Origin: Thiobacillus sp. UBA3361
Lineage (GTDB): Bacteria; Pseudomonadota; Gammaproteobacteria; Burkholderiales; Thiobacillaceae
Reading direction: 5' to 3'
NCBI GenBank assembly: GCA_002360535.1
Contig: DEQR01000003.1
Span: 11,970 to 75,969, forward strand
Length of the DNA stretch: 64,000 nt
Below are positions 56,448-64,000 of the stretch, one piece after another. The notes under the pieces are model-generated. The model had not been told where the DNA came from, ran no database searches, and worked only from the letters and a program-made list of their open reading frames with translations. How positions within the stretch are numbered: the first letter of the stretch is position 1; the number at the start of each line of letters is the position of its first letter. A program made the translations under genes and the position numbers.

Positions 56448-57788
56448 CTACCCAAGGGGCGGCGCGCCGGCAACGAGCAATTTGACCTCCCCCCGCCTAG
56501 CCCGCAGAGCCCGACGCCGGCCACGCCGGGGGTCCACGCCGGCGAGCAGCGCCAGACCGGCCAGGAAAAACACGCCCAACACCAGCATGGCCGGACGATG
56601 CTGGCCATCCATCCACCACACCACGGCCCCGTAGCTCACCGGCCCCAGAATGGCGGCCAGCTTCACCGCCACGCCCCACAGCCCGAAGAACTCGGCGCGG
56701 TGGGACCAGGGGCTCAGGTAGCCCACCAGGGCCCGCCCACCCGACTGGGACGCGCCCAGGCACAGCCCCGCCAGCCCCGCCGCCGGCCACAACTGACCTG
56801 GCGTGACTGCCCGCCAGGCCAGCAGCACGGTCGCGAGCCAGCCCACCAGGGTCAGGGCCAGAGCCGGCCGGTGGCCCAGGCGGTCCTGGAGCGGGCCGAA
56901 GGCCAGGGCCCCGGCGGCGGCGGCCACGTTCACCGCCAGGATCAACTGGATGCTGTCCTGGGTGGTGAAGCCCAAGGCCTGCTGGGCATACACCGCCGCC
57001 AGGGCGATCACCGCCTGCACCCCGGCCTGGTAGAGCACGATGCAGGCCAGGAACCGGTACAGGTCCGGGTAATCCCGGGCATGTCCCAGGGTGGCCAGCA
57101 TACGCGCATAGGCCCGGCCGGCGGCCGACCCGACGGGACGACGCATCGCCCCCTCCGCCGCCACACGTTCGCGCAGGAACAGGAAAGTGGGCAGGGATGC
57201 CAGCACGAAAACCCCGGCGGTGATCCACAGGGTCGCCGGTACGAACGCCTCCGCGCCATCCCCCCGCCCCAGCGCATGGGTCACGTAGGCCAGGCACAAC
57301 CCCAGGGTCAGCAGACCGCCCAGATAGCCCACCCCCCAGCCCAGCCCCGACAGGCGGCCCAGGGCCCGTCCCCTGGCCAGTTCCGGCAGGAAGGCCGCGA
57401 TCAGGTTCTCGCCGGTGCCGAAGAAGTAGTTGCTCACCACCACCAGCGCGATGCCCAGCCACAGGTCCCCCGGCCCCACCCAGCCCAGGGCCGCCGTGCC
57501 CGCCACGCAGCCCAGGGTGGTGAAGGCCAGCAGCCGCTTCTTGGCAGCGCGCAGGTCGGCATAGGCCCCCAGACCGGGAGCGGTGAGCATGATCAAGGCA
57601 TAGGACACCGCCAGGGCGCTGGTCCAGGCCAGGGTCGCCCAAGGCGCGTTGCCCGCCACCGTGGCCACAAAATAGGCGTTGAACACGGCGGTGATGACCA
57701 CCGTGGTGTAGCCCGAGTTGGCGAAGTCGTACATGGCCCAGGCCCAGGCCTCCACGGGCCGGACGCCGGGGTTCAGGGTGGCGCGCAT
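56448..57788 (-). CDS. MFS transporter (UMF1/Atg22-like)
   Basis: Major-facilitator permease of 446 aa with about twelve hydrophobic helices. The start MRATLNPGVRPVEAWAWAMYDFANSGYTTVV and the motif AMYDFANSGY are typical of the UMF1/Atg22-like branch of the family, whose members are linked to amino acid export from vacuoles in fungi; substrates in bacteria are unknown. The ATG at 57788 overlaps the end of the HDAC-like gene by 16 bp, so the two are co-translated. It ends just before tRNA-Val(GAC). Confidence 0.85.
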   Translation of the reverse strand: MRATLNPGVRPVEAWAWAMYDFANSGYTTVVITAVFNAYFVATVAGNAPWATLAWTSALAVSYALIMLTAPGLGAYADLRAAKKRLLAFTTLGCVAGTAALGWVGPGDLWLGIALVVVSNYFFGTGENLIAAFLPELARGRALGRLSGLGWGVGYLGGLLTLGLCLAYVTHALGRGDGAEAFVPATLWITAGVFVLASLPTFLFLRERVAAEGAMRRPVGSAAGRAYARMLATLGHARDYPDLYRFLACIVLYQAGVQAVIALAAVYAQQALGFTTQDSIQLILAVNVAAAAGALAFGPLQDRLGHRPALALTLVGWLATVLLAWRAVTPGQLWPAAGLAGLCLGASQSGGRALVGYLSPWSHRAEFFGLWGVAVKLAAILGPVSYGAVVWWMDGQHRPAMLVLGVFFLAGLALLAGVDPRRGRRRALRARRGEVKLLVAGAPPLG

Positions 57789-58663
57789 GACGCCTCCAGA
57801 CAGGCCCGCAGGGTGTTGTCGTGGATGTCCAGGACCGGGCGAATGCCGCCCGAGGCGTCCCGCTGATAGCCGCCCGCCAGGTTCCAGGCCACCGGCAGAT
57901 TCCTGGCCCGGGCGGCGGCGAACACCCGCCGGTCCCGCTCCAGGAGTTGTACGGTGGTGAGAAACCCGCCCAGGGGATCGTCCACGTGGGGGTCCGCCCC
58001 CGCCTGGTACAGGATCAGGTCGCAGTCCGCCATGCCTTCCACGATGCCGTCGATAGCCGCCAGGAAGTCCTCGCCCTCGCTGGCCTCGTGCCAGTGAGCG
58101 CCGGCGGTGTAATGGCGCACGTAGTCCAGGTCCAGGCGGGCCAGGATGTGGTCGGTGCCGTTGCCGTAGTGCATGTCGAAGTCCAGGATGCCTACCCGCT
58201 CCACCCGGCCCCGGAACTTGAGCCACTGGGCAGCCACCACCAGACCGTTGAAGGTGCAGTAGGCGCCGCCGAAGTTGTAGCCGGCATGGTGGAAGCCCGA
58301 ACAGGGCGCCACGGCGAACCCACCGCTCTCAAGCGCCGCCCGGGCGGCGGCCAGCATGGCGCCATTGGTGTACAGCAACGAGGCTGCCACCTTGGGGTCG
58401 CGGCTGCCGAAACCGTTGGCGATCTCGCCGGAGAGCACGCCGTCCACGTAGCGATCGGCATGGGCCAGGCGCAGGTCATCCGGTGTGACGGGATCGGGGG
58501 CAAGGATGCGCAGCTGGATGCCCAGGGCCTGCCAGGAGGCCACCACGGCGCGCGGCTTCATGGCGCTGGGCGAATAGCTGTCGGCTTCGGCCAGCATGGA
58601 GTCGGTGTAGAAAACTGGGATGATGGTGAGCTCTAAATTGAGAAATATCGCGTGAAAAAGCAA
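57773..58663 (-). CDS. Histone deacetylase-like amidohydrolase
   Basis: A 296-aa zinc hydrolase of the HDAC/acetylpolyamine amidohydrolase superfamily. The active-site landmarks are CSGFHHAGYNFGGAYCTFN (His pair), FDMHYGNGTDH (zinc Asp and His) and QAGADPHVDDPLGG (zinc Asp). The usual second His after the zinc ligand is a Tyr (HY where HH is common). It removes acyl groups from a small amine, polyamine or protein lysine; the substrate is unknown. The frame starts at a TTG (58663) inside A+T-rich DNA and the first 14 residues look unlike the family, so the 5' end may have been replaced when the A+T-rich patch was inserted. It is 6 nt after the chimeric gene. Confidence 0.82.
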   Translation of the reverse strand: MLFHAIFLNLELTIIPVFYTDSMLAEADSYSPSAMKPRAVVASWQALGIQLRILAPDPVTPDDLRLAHADRYVDGVLSGEIANGFGSRDPKVAASLLYTNGAMLAAARAALESGGFAVAPCSGFHHAGYNFGGAYCTFNGLVVAAQWLKFRGRVERVGILDFDMHYGNGTDHILARLDLDYVRHYTAGAHWHEASEGEDFLAAIDGIVEGMADCDLILYQAGADPHVDDPLGGFLTTVQLLERDRRVFAAARARNLPVAWNLAGGYQRDASGGIRPVLDIHDNTLRACLEASCAPP

Positions 58664-58669
58664 AAAGAG

Positions 58670-60109
58670 TTACAACACAAACAAATGAGTTACATCTTCT
58701 ACACCAAGGCGCCCAAAATTATGATCATTCCATACCAGGATATGTCCATTCTGATGATTATTGAAAGGAGCAAATTCCAAAAATGCATTGCGAGTGAGCT
58801 TGATGGCGCGGCGAACACTCCAATCCTCATTTAGGATAACACCAACCAAGAAATCAAAAGGGTGCCCATCAATATTCCTGACCACACCGAACTGCATGGC
58901 TGGATTGTGAGGGGTTATTCGTCGCCCCTTGATTTGATAGCGAAACCCACATGCATCGACAGCGTCGTATCCCCGCTGGTTAGGAGGCTCAAGTTCTAAG
59001 CCCATCCTGGTTTTAGCAAGGTGCTCCGCATAATCTCCCGTAGGGTTGTTGGCTGTCCGTAATACATGATGTGATTTCAATGTATTGATTGTCTCTGAAT
59101 AGAGATTAAGCAGGTCAGCAATGACGCTTTCCGGTAGTTCGCCAGCCGCCCGAATGCTTCGCAACAGGTGGATACAGCTTTCAATAGAATGCTCATTGTC
59201 ATCACGATCATTGGAATCTGGATATGTTGGCATATCACTCCTTTTGGACCTTTCGGTTGATACATGCGAGAAACGGTGGATGATGTTGTGGTTAGGTGTG
59301 AGCATTTCACCATCCTGGCCACCTGCAATTGCGGCATTACTCTTGTACATCTCTTTGATTACATCGCACATCTCTACCGGGAAATATTCCAGACCACGCG
59401 TAAGTATTTCCCCGGGCATCCCAAACATCCCCTCCGCCAATCCCCCCGCAATCGACGCCAGCGTATCCGCATCCCCACCCAAGGACACGGCATTGCGAAT
59501 CGCGTCCTCGAAATCCTTCGCCTCCAGGGCGCAGGTGAGGGCCTCGGGCACGCAGCCGGCGGCGGTCTCGTTGTAGACGTGGACGGCACGAATCTCGTCC
59601 ACGCTGCGGCGCATGTCATAGCCATACGTCTCGGATAGGACGAGGCGGATGGCGGTGGCGGGTTCTCCCTGACGCGCCAGCCAGATGGCATGGGCGGTGG
59701 CCAGGGCGCCTTTCATGCCTTCCGGGTGATTGTGGGTGACCTCCGTGACCCGCCGCGCCTTGTCCAGGCAATCCTCCAGGCTGCTGGCCAGGAAGGCGGC
59801 GGGGCTGACCCGCATGGCGCCGCCGTTGCCGTAGCTGCCGTAGGGCGGCTGCACCGTGGGGGCGGCCACCCAGTTGATGAAGCGCTTGCCGTAGCCGGCC
59901 ACGTGCCGGCCGGGCTTGACCTTGCGCGCCCAATCCCGCATGGCCTCGGCCGGGTCCCGGTCGTGGAGCAGCGCGTCGGCCACCGCCACGGTGAGGATGC
60001 TGTCGTCGGTGATGCCGTTCCGCTCCCCGAACAGGGGGAAGTCCTTGGTCTTGATGCGGTGAAACTCCCACACCGAGCCGACGATGTCTCCGATGATGGC
60101 GCCGAGCAT
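58670..60109 (-). CDS. ADP-ribosylglycohydrolase joined in frame to a DUF6998-like, nuclease-like domain
   Basis: Chimeric 479-aa frame. Residues 1-255 are an ADP-ribosylglycohydrolase (DraG/ARH type) with intact metal motifs T34-D35-D36, YGNGGAMR at 93-100 and GGDAD at 211-215; it should remove ADP-ribose from proteins or nucleic acids. Residues 293-479 are a second domain that I recall as DUF6998, with an E-D-QxK arrangement (E362, D382, Q392/K394) like restriction-endonuclease-fold nucleases. The two halves have very different base composition: the first is G+C-rich like the genome, the second visibly A+T-rich from about 59400 leftwards. An ATG at 59233 (residue 293) has its own AAGGAG, so the second domain may also be made separately (187 aa). 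The start ATG at 60109 is 15 bp after the unknown upstream gene. Catalysis by either half is inferred, not proven. Confidence 0.8.
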   Translation of the reverse strand: MLGAIIGDIVGSVWEFHRIKTKDFPLFGERNGITDDSILTVAVADALLHDRDPAEAMRDWARKVKPGRHVAGYGKRFINWVAAPTVQPPYGSYGNGGAMRVSPAAFLASSLEDCLDKARRVTEVTHNHPEGMKGALATAHAIWLARQGEPATAIRLVLSETYGYDMRRSVDEIRAVHVYNETAAGCVPEALTCALEAKDFEDAIRNAVSLGGDADTLASIAGGLAEGMFGMPGEILTRGLEYFPVEMCDVIKEMYKSNAAIAGGQDGEMLTPNHNIIHRFSHVSTERSKRSDMPTYPDSNDRDDNEHSIESCIHLLRSIRAAGELPESVIADLLNLYSETINTLKSHHVLRTANNPTGDYAEHLAKTRMGLELEPPNQRGYDAVDACGFRYQIKGRRITPHNPAMQFGVVRNIDGHPFDFLVGVILNEDWSVRRAIKLTRNAFLEFAPFNNHQNGHILVWNDHNFGRLGVEDVTHLFVL

Positions 60110-60124
60110 GTCCTTCTCCCGAGA

Positions 60125-60820
60125 TCAGCCGTTCGCCCCTTCCCTGGCGCGCAGGGTCACCAGGCTGATGAGGATGACGCGCTCCGCGCCCACCAGGCCC
60201 TCGGCCTCCTCGTCCATGTCCTCGCGTCCCGAGGCGCGATAGGCACCCTTGCCGGAGTAACGGTGATTTGTATTGATGTAGCGCTCATAGTCCGGGTCGC
60301 TCTGGATGCCGAACTCGATGTCGCCGATGCGCCATTCCCGGCCCGTGGCCTGGTTCAGCGGCGGTATCTGCTCCGTCACCTGGCCCAGGGTTTCCAGGCG
60401 CAGGGTCTGGAGGATCTGGTTCATGCGGGCGTTGGACAGGCTGTAGTCCACCTGGGGGTACTCGATGGACAGGCCCTGGCGGCTGGCGTCCCGGGCGCGC
60501 TCCTGCAGGCCGTAGCAATCCTCCGCAGGAGCCCGGCCCGAGGCGCGCAAGGTGACGCGCTCGTAGCCCAGGGCATCGGACTGGCGGACGATGTGGCTGA
60601 AAACCCAGTCGATGGGCAGAAACGCCTTGAGGGCGTCGCGGACCCGGTTGTCCAGTTCGGCCTGGCTCAGGTCCCGGGTGGGCACCACGGCGGTGACAGT
60701 AACGGTGACCCGCAGGTCTTCCTGGGCCAGGGTCTTTTCGGCCTGCACCCGGTAGCGCAGGGTGTCGCCGCAGAATTGGCGGGCGAGGGTGGCGGGGTCG
60801 AGGGTGGCGGTGAGGTTCAT
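60125..60820 (-). CDS. Hypothetical protein
   Basis: A 231-aa soluble protein that I do not recognise. It starts at the ATG at 60820 with AGGAG six nt before it. It contains alternating beta and helical segments with two similar halves (VTVTVTAVVPTRDLSQAE.. and YERVTLRASGRAPAEDCYGL), which reminds me of the SIMPL/DUF541 fold, but there is no signal peptide and no clear motif. A late acidic/tyrosine stretch (QSDPDYERYINTN) follows. It is the first of two genes after the WYL regulator and 15 bp from the ADP-ribosylglycohydrolase gene, so it may be part of the same system. Confidence 0.65.
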   Translation of the reverse strand: MNLTATLDPATLARQFCGDTLRYRVQAEKTLAQEDLRVTVTVTAVVPTRDLSQAELDNRVRDALKAFLPIDWVFSHIVRQSDALGYERVTLRASGRAPAEDCYGLQERARDASRQGLSIEYPQVDYSLSNARMNQILQTLRLETLGQVTEQIPPLNQATGREWRIGDIEFGIQSDPDYERYINTNHRYSGKGAYRASGREDMDEEAEGLVGAERVILISLVTLRAREGANG

Positions 60821-60923
60821 GGTGGTCTCCTGTCGAAATGGCACACCCGCCAGGGGCGGGTGTAACGACAGGATACGGGGGGTGGTGTCTCAGAACCTGA
60901 CACAGTGGGCCAAGCCGCGTGAA

Positions 60924-61892
60924 TTATTCTTCCAGCCGCCTGACCCCCTCCCGCAGTTTCTCCAGCACCAGGGCGCGTAGCTCGGGGGGCGAGACCACTT
61001 CCACATCCGGGGTGCGGGCCAGGATTTCGTGGACGATCTCGCCGGTGGAGGCATAGGGAATCTTGAGTTCGTATCGGCCGTCCTCCAGGTAGCGCGCCTC
61101 CTGCTCGGGGTGCCAGATCGCCCCCGCTTCCCAGACGGCCTGCTCCGGGGTGAAGCGCAGCACGGCCCAGGCCTGGGGTTCGCCGGAATAGATGCCGTAG
61201 CTGGCCTCGAACACCTGTTTCAATCTTTTTGAATCCACCTCCTGGGCTTGGGTGTCTAGGACCTGGGCGGTCTTGATCCGGTCCAGGGCGAAGGTGCGCA
61301 AGTCTTCCCGCAGGTGGCACCAGGCGCCCATGTACCAGTTTCCTCGGTAATGGAGCAGAAGCTGGGGCGAGACTTCCCGTTCGGTGCGCTCGCCGCTGTG
61401 CCGCCCCAGGTAGTCGATGCGCAGCCGTCGGCGTTTCATGATGGCGGTGACAGTGTGGTTGAAGACGCGTCTGTCCACCGGCTTGGCCTGCACGCCGGTG
61501 ATGATGAAGCGGTTCTCGACGGCGTAGTGATGCCGACCGTTGATGGATAGCAGGATGTGGGCGTAGTCGATGAACGGGGCCATCAGCTCGGACAGCATGC
61601 CGGGCCCCACGCCCTTGAGCATTTCCTGGAAGGCCACGAAGGCCCGCAGTTCGTCCCGGGTGAACCATAGGCCCGGCAGTTCATAGCTGTCGCCGTCCGT
61701 CGCGTATCGGTAGCCACGAGCGCGTGGGTCGTATTCCAGGGGGGCGTGGAGTAGGTCGCGCAGTTCGCCGATGGTGCGGCTGGCGGTGGACCGGGAACAT
61801 TCCAGCTTGTCAGTGATGACGGCCATCGACACCGGACGACGGCGGGTTTTCAGGAGCTGGTGCAGCATGAAAATGCGGGTGAATTGGTCCAT
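60924..61892 (-). CDS. HTH - WYL-domain transcriptional regulator
   Basis: A 322-aa regulator of the YafY/PafC kind: winged helix (residues 1-65, FTRIFMLHQLLKTRRRPVSM..CSRSTASRTIGELRD), a WYL ligand-binding domain (about 135-205, with the GNWYMGAWCHLREDLRTFALDRI motif) and a C-terminal WCX extension. WYL domains bind nucleic acid or nucleotide ligands and are frequent repressors of defence genes such as BREX and CBASS. I start at ATG 61892, which has GGAGG 7 nt upstream. It is divergent from metG and transcribed toward the hypothetical and ADP-ribosylglycohydrolase genes, 103 bp away, so it may control them. Confidence 0.9.
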   Translation of the reverse strand: MDQFTRIFMLHQLLKTRRRPVSMAVITDKLECSRSTASRTIGELRDLLHAPLEYDPRARGYRYATDGDSYELPGLWFTRDELRAFVAFQEMLKGVGPGMLSELMAPFIDYAHILLSINGRHHYAVENRFIITGVQAKPVDRRVFNHTVTAIMKRRRLRIDYLGRHSGERTEREVSPQLLLHYRGNWYMGAWCHLREDLRTFALDRIKTAQVLDTQAQEVDSKRLKQVFEASYGIYSGEPQAWAVLRFTPEQAVWEAGAIWHPEQEARYLEDGRYELKIPYASTGEIVHEILARTPDVEVVSPPELRALVLEKLREGVRRLEE

Positions 61893-62002
61893 GGCGTCCT
61901 CCACGCAAGAGGATATACGGGAACCTGCTGCCTGCCCCTTCTGTATGCGTCCCCGCCCCCGGCGGCTAGAATCCGGCAATTCTCCAATAAAACAACGATG
62001 CC

Positions 62003-64000
62003 ATGCCCCGCAAAATCCTCGTCACCTCCGCCCTGCCCTACGCCAACGGCGCCATCCACCTGGGCCACCTGGTGGAGTACATCCAGACCGACATCTGGGT
62101 GCGGTTCCAGAAGATGCGCGGCCACGAGTGCTGGTATTGCTGCGCCGACGACACCCACGGCACGCCCATCATGCTGCGCGCCGAGAAGGAGGGCATCACG
62201 CCGGAGGCGCTCATCGAACGGGTGTGGCACGAGCACAAGCGCGACTTCGACGGCTTTCTGGTGGGCTTCGACAACTATTACTCAACCAATTCCGCCGAGA
62301 CCCGCCACTACGCCAACGACATCTACACCAAGCTGAAGGCCGCCGGGCTGATCGAGGTGCGGGCCATCGAACAGTTCTACGACCCGGTCAAGGAGATGTT
62401 CCTGCCCGACCGGTTCATCAAGGGCGAGTGCCCCAAGTGCCACGCCAAGGACCAGTACGGCGACTCCTGCGAGGTATGCGGCGCCGCCTACCAGCCCACG
62501 GAGCTCATCGAGCCCTACTCCGCCGTATCCGGCGCCAAGCCGGTGCGCAAGACCTCGGACCACTACTTCTTCAAGCTCTCCGACCCCCGCTGCGCCGACT
62601 TCCTGAAGGGCTGGATCGTGCCGCCCCAGGTGCAGGTGGAGGCCGCCAACAAGCTCAACGAGTGGCTCCAGGGCGGGCTCACCGACTGGGACATCTCCCG
62701 GGACGCCCCCTACTTCGGTTTCGAGATCCCCGACGCCCCCGGCAAGTATTTCTACGTCTGGCTGGACGCCCCCATCGGTTACCTGGGCAGCTTCCGCAAC
62801 CTGTGCGACGAGAAGGGAACAAGCAGGGGCATCGACTTCGACAGCTTCTGGGACGCGGCCAAGGCCCGCGCGGCGGGCACCGAGGTGTATCACTTCATCG
62901 GCAAGGACATCCTCTACTTCCACGCCCTGTTCTGGCCCGCCGAGCTGGAGCACGCGGGCTACCGCACCCCCACGGCGGTGAACTGCCACGGCTTCCTGAC
63001 CGTGAACGGGGCCAAGATGTCCAAGAGCCGGGGCACCTTCATCACCGCCGAAAGCTACCTCAGGCACCTGAACCCGGAATGGCTGCGCTACTACTACGCC
63101 GCCAAGCTGAACAACTCCCTGGAGGACATCGACCTCAACCTGGACGACTTCACCGCGCGGGTGAACGCCGACCTGGTGGGCAAGTTCGTCAACATCGCCA
63201 GCCGCTCGGCGGGCTTCATCAGCAAGAAATTCGGCGGCCGCCTGGCCGCCCTGCCTGACGGCCACGAACTGCTGGTAGCCATGCAGACCGCGGCCACCGA
63301 GCTCGCCGAACTCTACGAGGCGCGGGAGTTCGGCAAGGCCCTGCGGGAGATCATGGCCCTGGCGGACATGGCCAACCTCTATGTGGATCAGCACAAGCCC
63401 TGGGAGATGGCCAAGCAGGAAGGCCGGGGCGCTCAGTTGCACGAAGTCTGCACCGTGTCCCTGAACGCCTTCCGCCTGCTCACCCTGTACCTGAAGCCGG
63501 TGCTGCCGAAACTGGCGGCGGATGTGGAATCGTTCCTCAACATTCCACCCCTGACCTGGGCCGACGCGGACGCGCTGCTGGCGGAGCACGCCATCCAGCC
63601 CTATCAGCACCTGATGACCCGGGTGGACCCCAAGAAGGTGGAGGCCATGGTGGACGAGAACAAGGAAAGCCTGGCCCCGACCCCGCCGGTGGCACCGGTT
63701 CGTCACGCCGAGCACCAGCAGCACGTGGCCCAGGCGGACGAATCCAAGGTTGCTGGCACGGCGGCCCACATCGCCATCGACGACTTCGCCAAGGTGGACC
63801 TGCGGGTAGCCCGCATCGTCTCCGCCAACCACGTGGAGGGCGCCGACAAGCTGCTGCGCCTGGAACTGGACATCGGCGAGGTGGTGGACGGCCAGCCCAA
63901 GCCGCGCCAGGTATTCGCCGGCATCAAGTCCGCCTACGCCCCCGAAACCCTGGTGGGCCAGCTCACCGTGATGGTGGCCAACCTGGCGCCGCGCAAGATG
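62003..64000 (+). CDS. metG: Methionyl-tRNA synthetase (3' end outside window)
   Basis: Class I MetRS; 666 codons lie in the window with no stop, and the rest continues to the right. HIGH motif appears as HLGH in ALPYANGAIHLGHLVEYIQTD, the zinc knuckle carries four Cys in CPKCHAKDQYGDSCEVCG, and KMSKS is present as GAKMSKSRGTF. The C-terminal tRNA-binding EMAP/OB domain begins at about residue 590 (IAIDDFAKVDLRVARIVSANHVEGADKLLRLELD). It makes initiator and elongator Met-tRNA. The ATG at 62003 is used; another ATG at 61998 is in a different frame. Confidence 0.96.
   Translation, partial: MPRKILVTSALPYANGAIHLGHLVEYIQTDIWVRFQKMRGHECWYCCADDTHGTPIMLRAEKEGITPEALIERVWHEHKRDFDGFLVGFDNYYSTNSAETRHYANDIYTKLKAAGLIEVRAIEQFYDPVKEMFLPDRFIKGECPKCHAKDQYGDSCEVCGAAYQPTELIEPYSAVSGAKPVRKTSDHYFFKLSDPRCADFLKGWIVPPQVQVEAANKLNEWLQGGLTDWDISRDAPYFGFEIPDAPGKYFYVWLDAPIGYLGSFRNLCDEKGTSRGIDFDSFWDAAKARAAGTEVYHFIGKDILYFHALFWPAELEHAGYRTPTAVNCHGFLTVNGAKMSKSRGTFITAESYLRHLNPEWLRYYYAAKLNNSLEDIDLNLDDFTARVNADLVGKFVNIASRSAGFISKKFGGRLAALPDGHELLVAMQTAATELAELYEAREFGKALREIMALADMANLYVDQHKPWEMAKQEGRGAQLHEVCTVSLNAFRLLTLYLKPVLPKLAADVESFLNIPPLTWADADALLAEHAIQPYQHLMTRVDPKKVEAMVDENKESLAPTPPVAPVRHAEHQQHVAQADESKVAGTAAHIAIDDFAKVDLRVARIVSANHVEGADKLLRLELDIGEVVDGQPKPRQVFAGIKSAYAPETLVGQLTVMVANLAPRKM

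Noticed and set aside
54342..57866. Plus-strand open frame of over 1000 codons across thrS, tRNA-Val and the MFS gene
   Set aside because: It runs through a tRNA gene and is antisense to two well-supported genes; no domain is recognised.

Overview
This is a high-G+C, gene-dense chromosomal window that reads as a betaproteobacterium. The lineage markers are the surE-pcm-nlpD-rpoS operon, the thrS-infC-rpmI-rplT-pheS-pheT-ihfA-merR block, an EF-P with Arg32 next to its EarP rhamnosyltransferase, type I QueF and the succinylase lysine route (dapC-dapD). Many signalling proteins, including a MCP with a c-type haem site, suggest an environmental, redox-versatile organism of the Nitrosomonadales/Rhodocyclales kind. 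The genus cannot be fixed from the sequence alone.

Layout. 1-2.7 kb: a partial KamA-type radical SAM enzyme divergent from a PLP aminotransferase, then a PilZ protein. 2.9-14.8 kb: a signalling cluster with an HDOD/pseudo-receiver/GGDEF protein, a TelA-like protein, an aerotaxis-type MCP whose 5' end is broken by a G8 tract, a globin-PAS-PAS-LOV-GGDEF-EAL protein, and a five-PAS HisKA_2 kinase coupled to an ANTAR regulator. 14.9-22.6 kb: smc, queF (behind five 17-bp tandem repeats), an FGGY kinase, a PilZ-like protein and a haem-c MCP. 22.6-31 kb: VOC protein, DMT transporter, dapC, dapD, HDOD protein, 5-oxoprolinase and an exported protein. 31-36.5 kb: an in-frame TadA/L,D-transpeptidase ORF, a DUF4349-type lipoprotein, earP-efp, a SpoU methyltransferase and a pentapeptide-repeat protein. 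36.5-42.6 kb: a candidate anti-Shine-Dalgarno small RNA, dnaE, tRNA-Val(CAC), gltX and a GST. 42.6-46.2 kb: rpoS, nlpD, pcm, surE and tRNA-Pro. 46.2-56.4 kb: an M14-like hydrolase with a GCS2-like ligase, then the merR-ihfA-pheT-pheS-rplT-rpmI-infC-thrS block and tRNA-Val(GAC). 56.4-62 kb: MFS transporter, HDAC-like hydrolase, a chimeric ADP-ribosylglycohydrolase/nuclease-like gene, an unknown protein and a WYL regulator. 62-64 kb: metG, cut by the window edge.

How it works together. Translation (five aminoacyl-tRNA synthetase genes including two PheRS subunits, EF-P, IF3, L20, L35, TadA, three tRNAs) and c-di-GMP/chemotaxis sensing dominate. The items most likely to be new are the phase-shifted MCP, the globin/LOV c-di-GMP enzyme, the chimeric hydrolase in an A+T-rich patch behind a WYL regulator, a 148-bp insertion with 9-bp direct repeats that keeps surE-pcm coupling, the anti-SD RNA next to dnaE, the TadA-LDT fusion, and a threonine-containing leader ORF before thrS.
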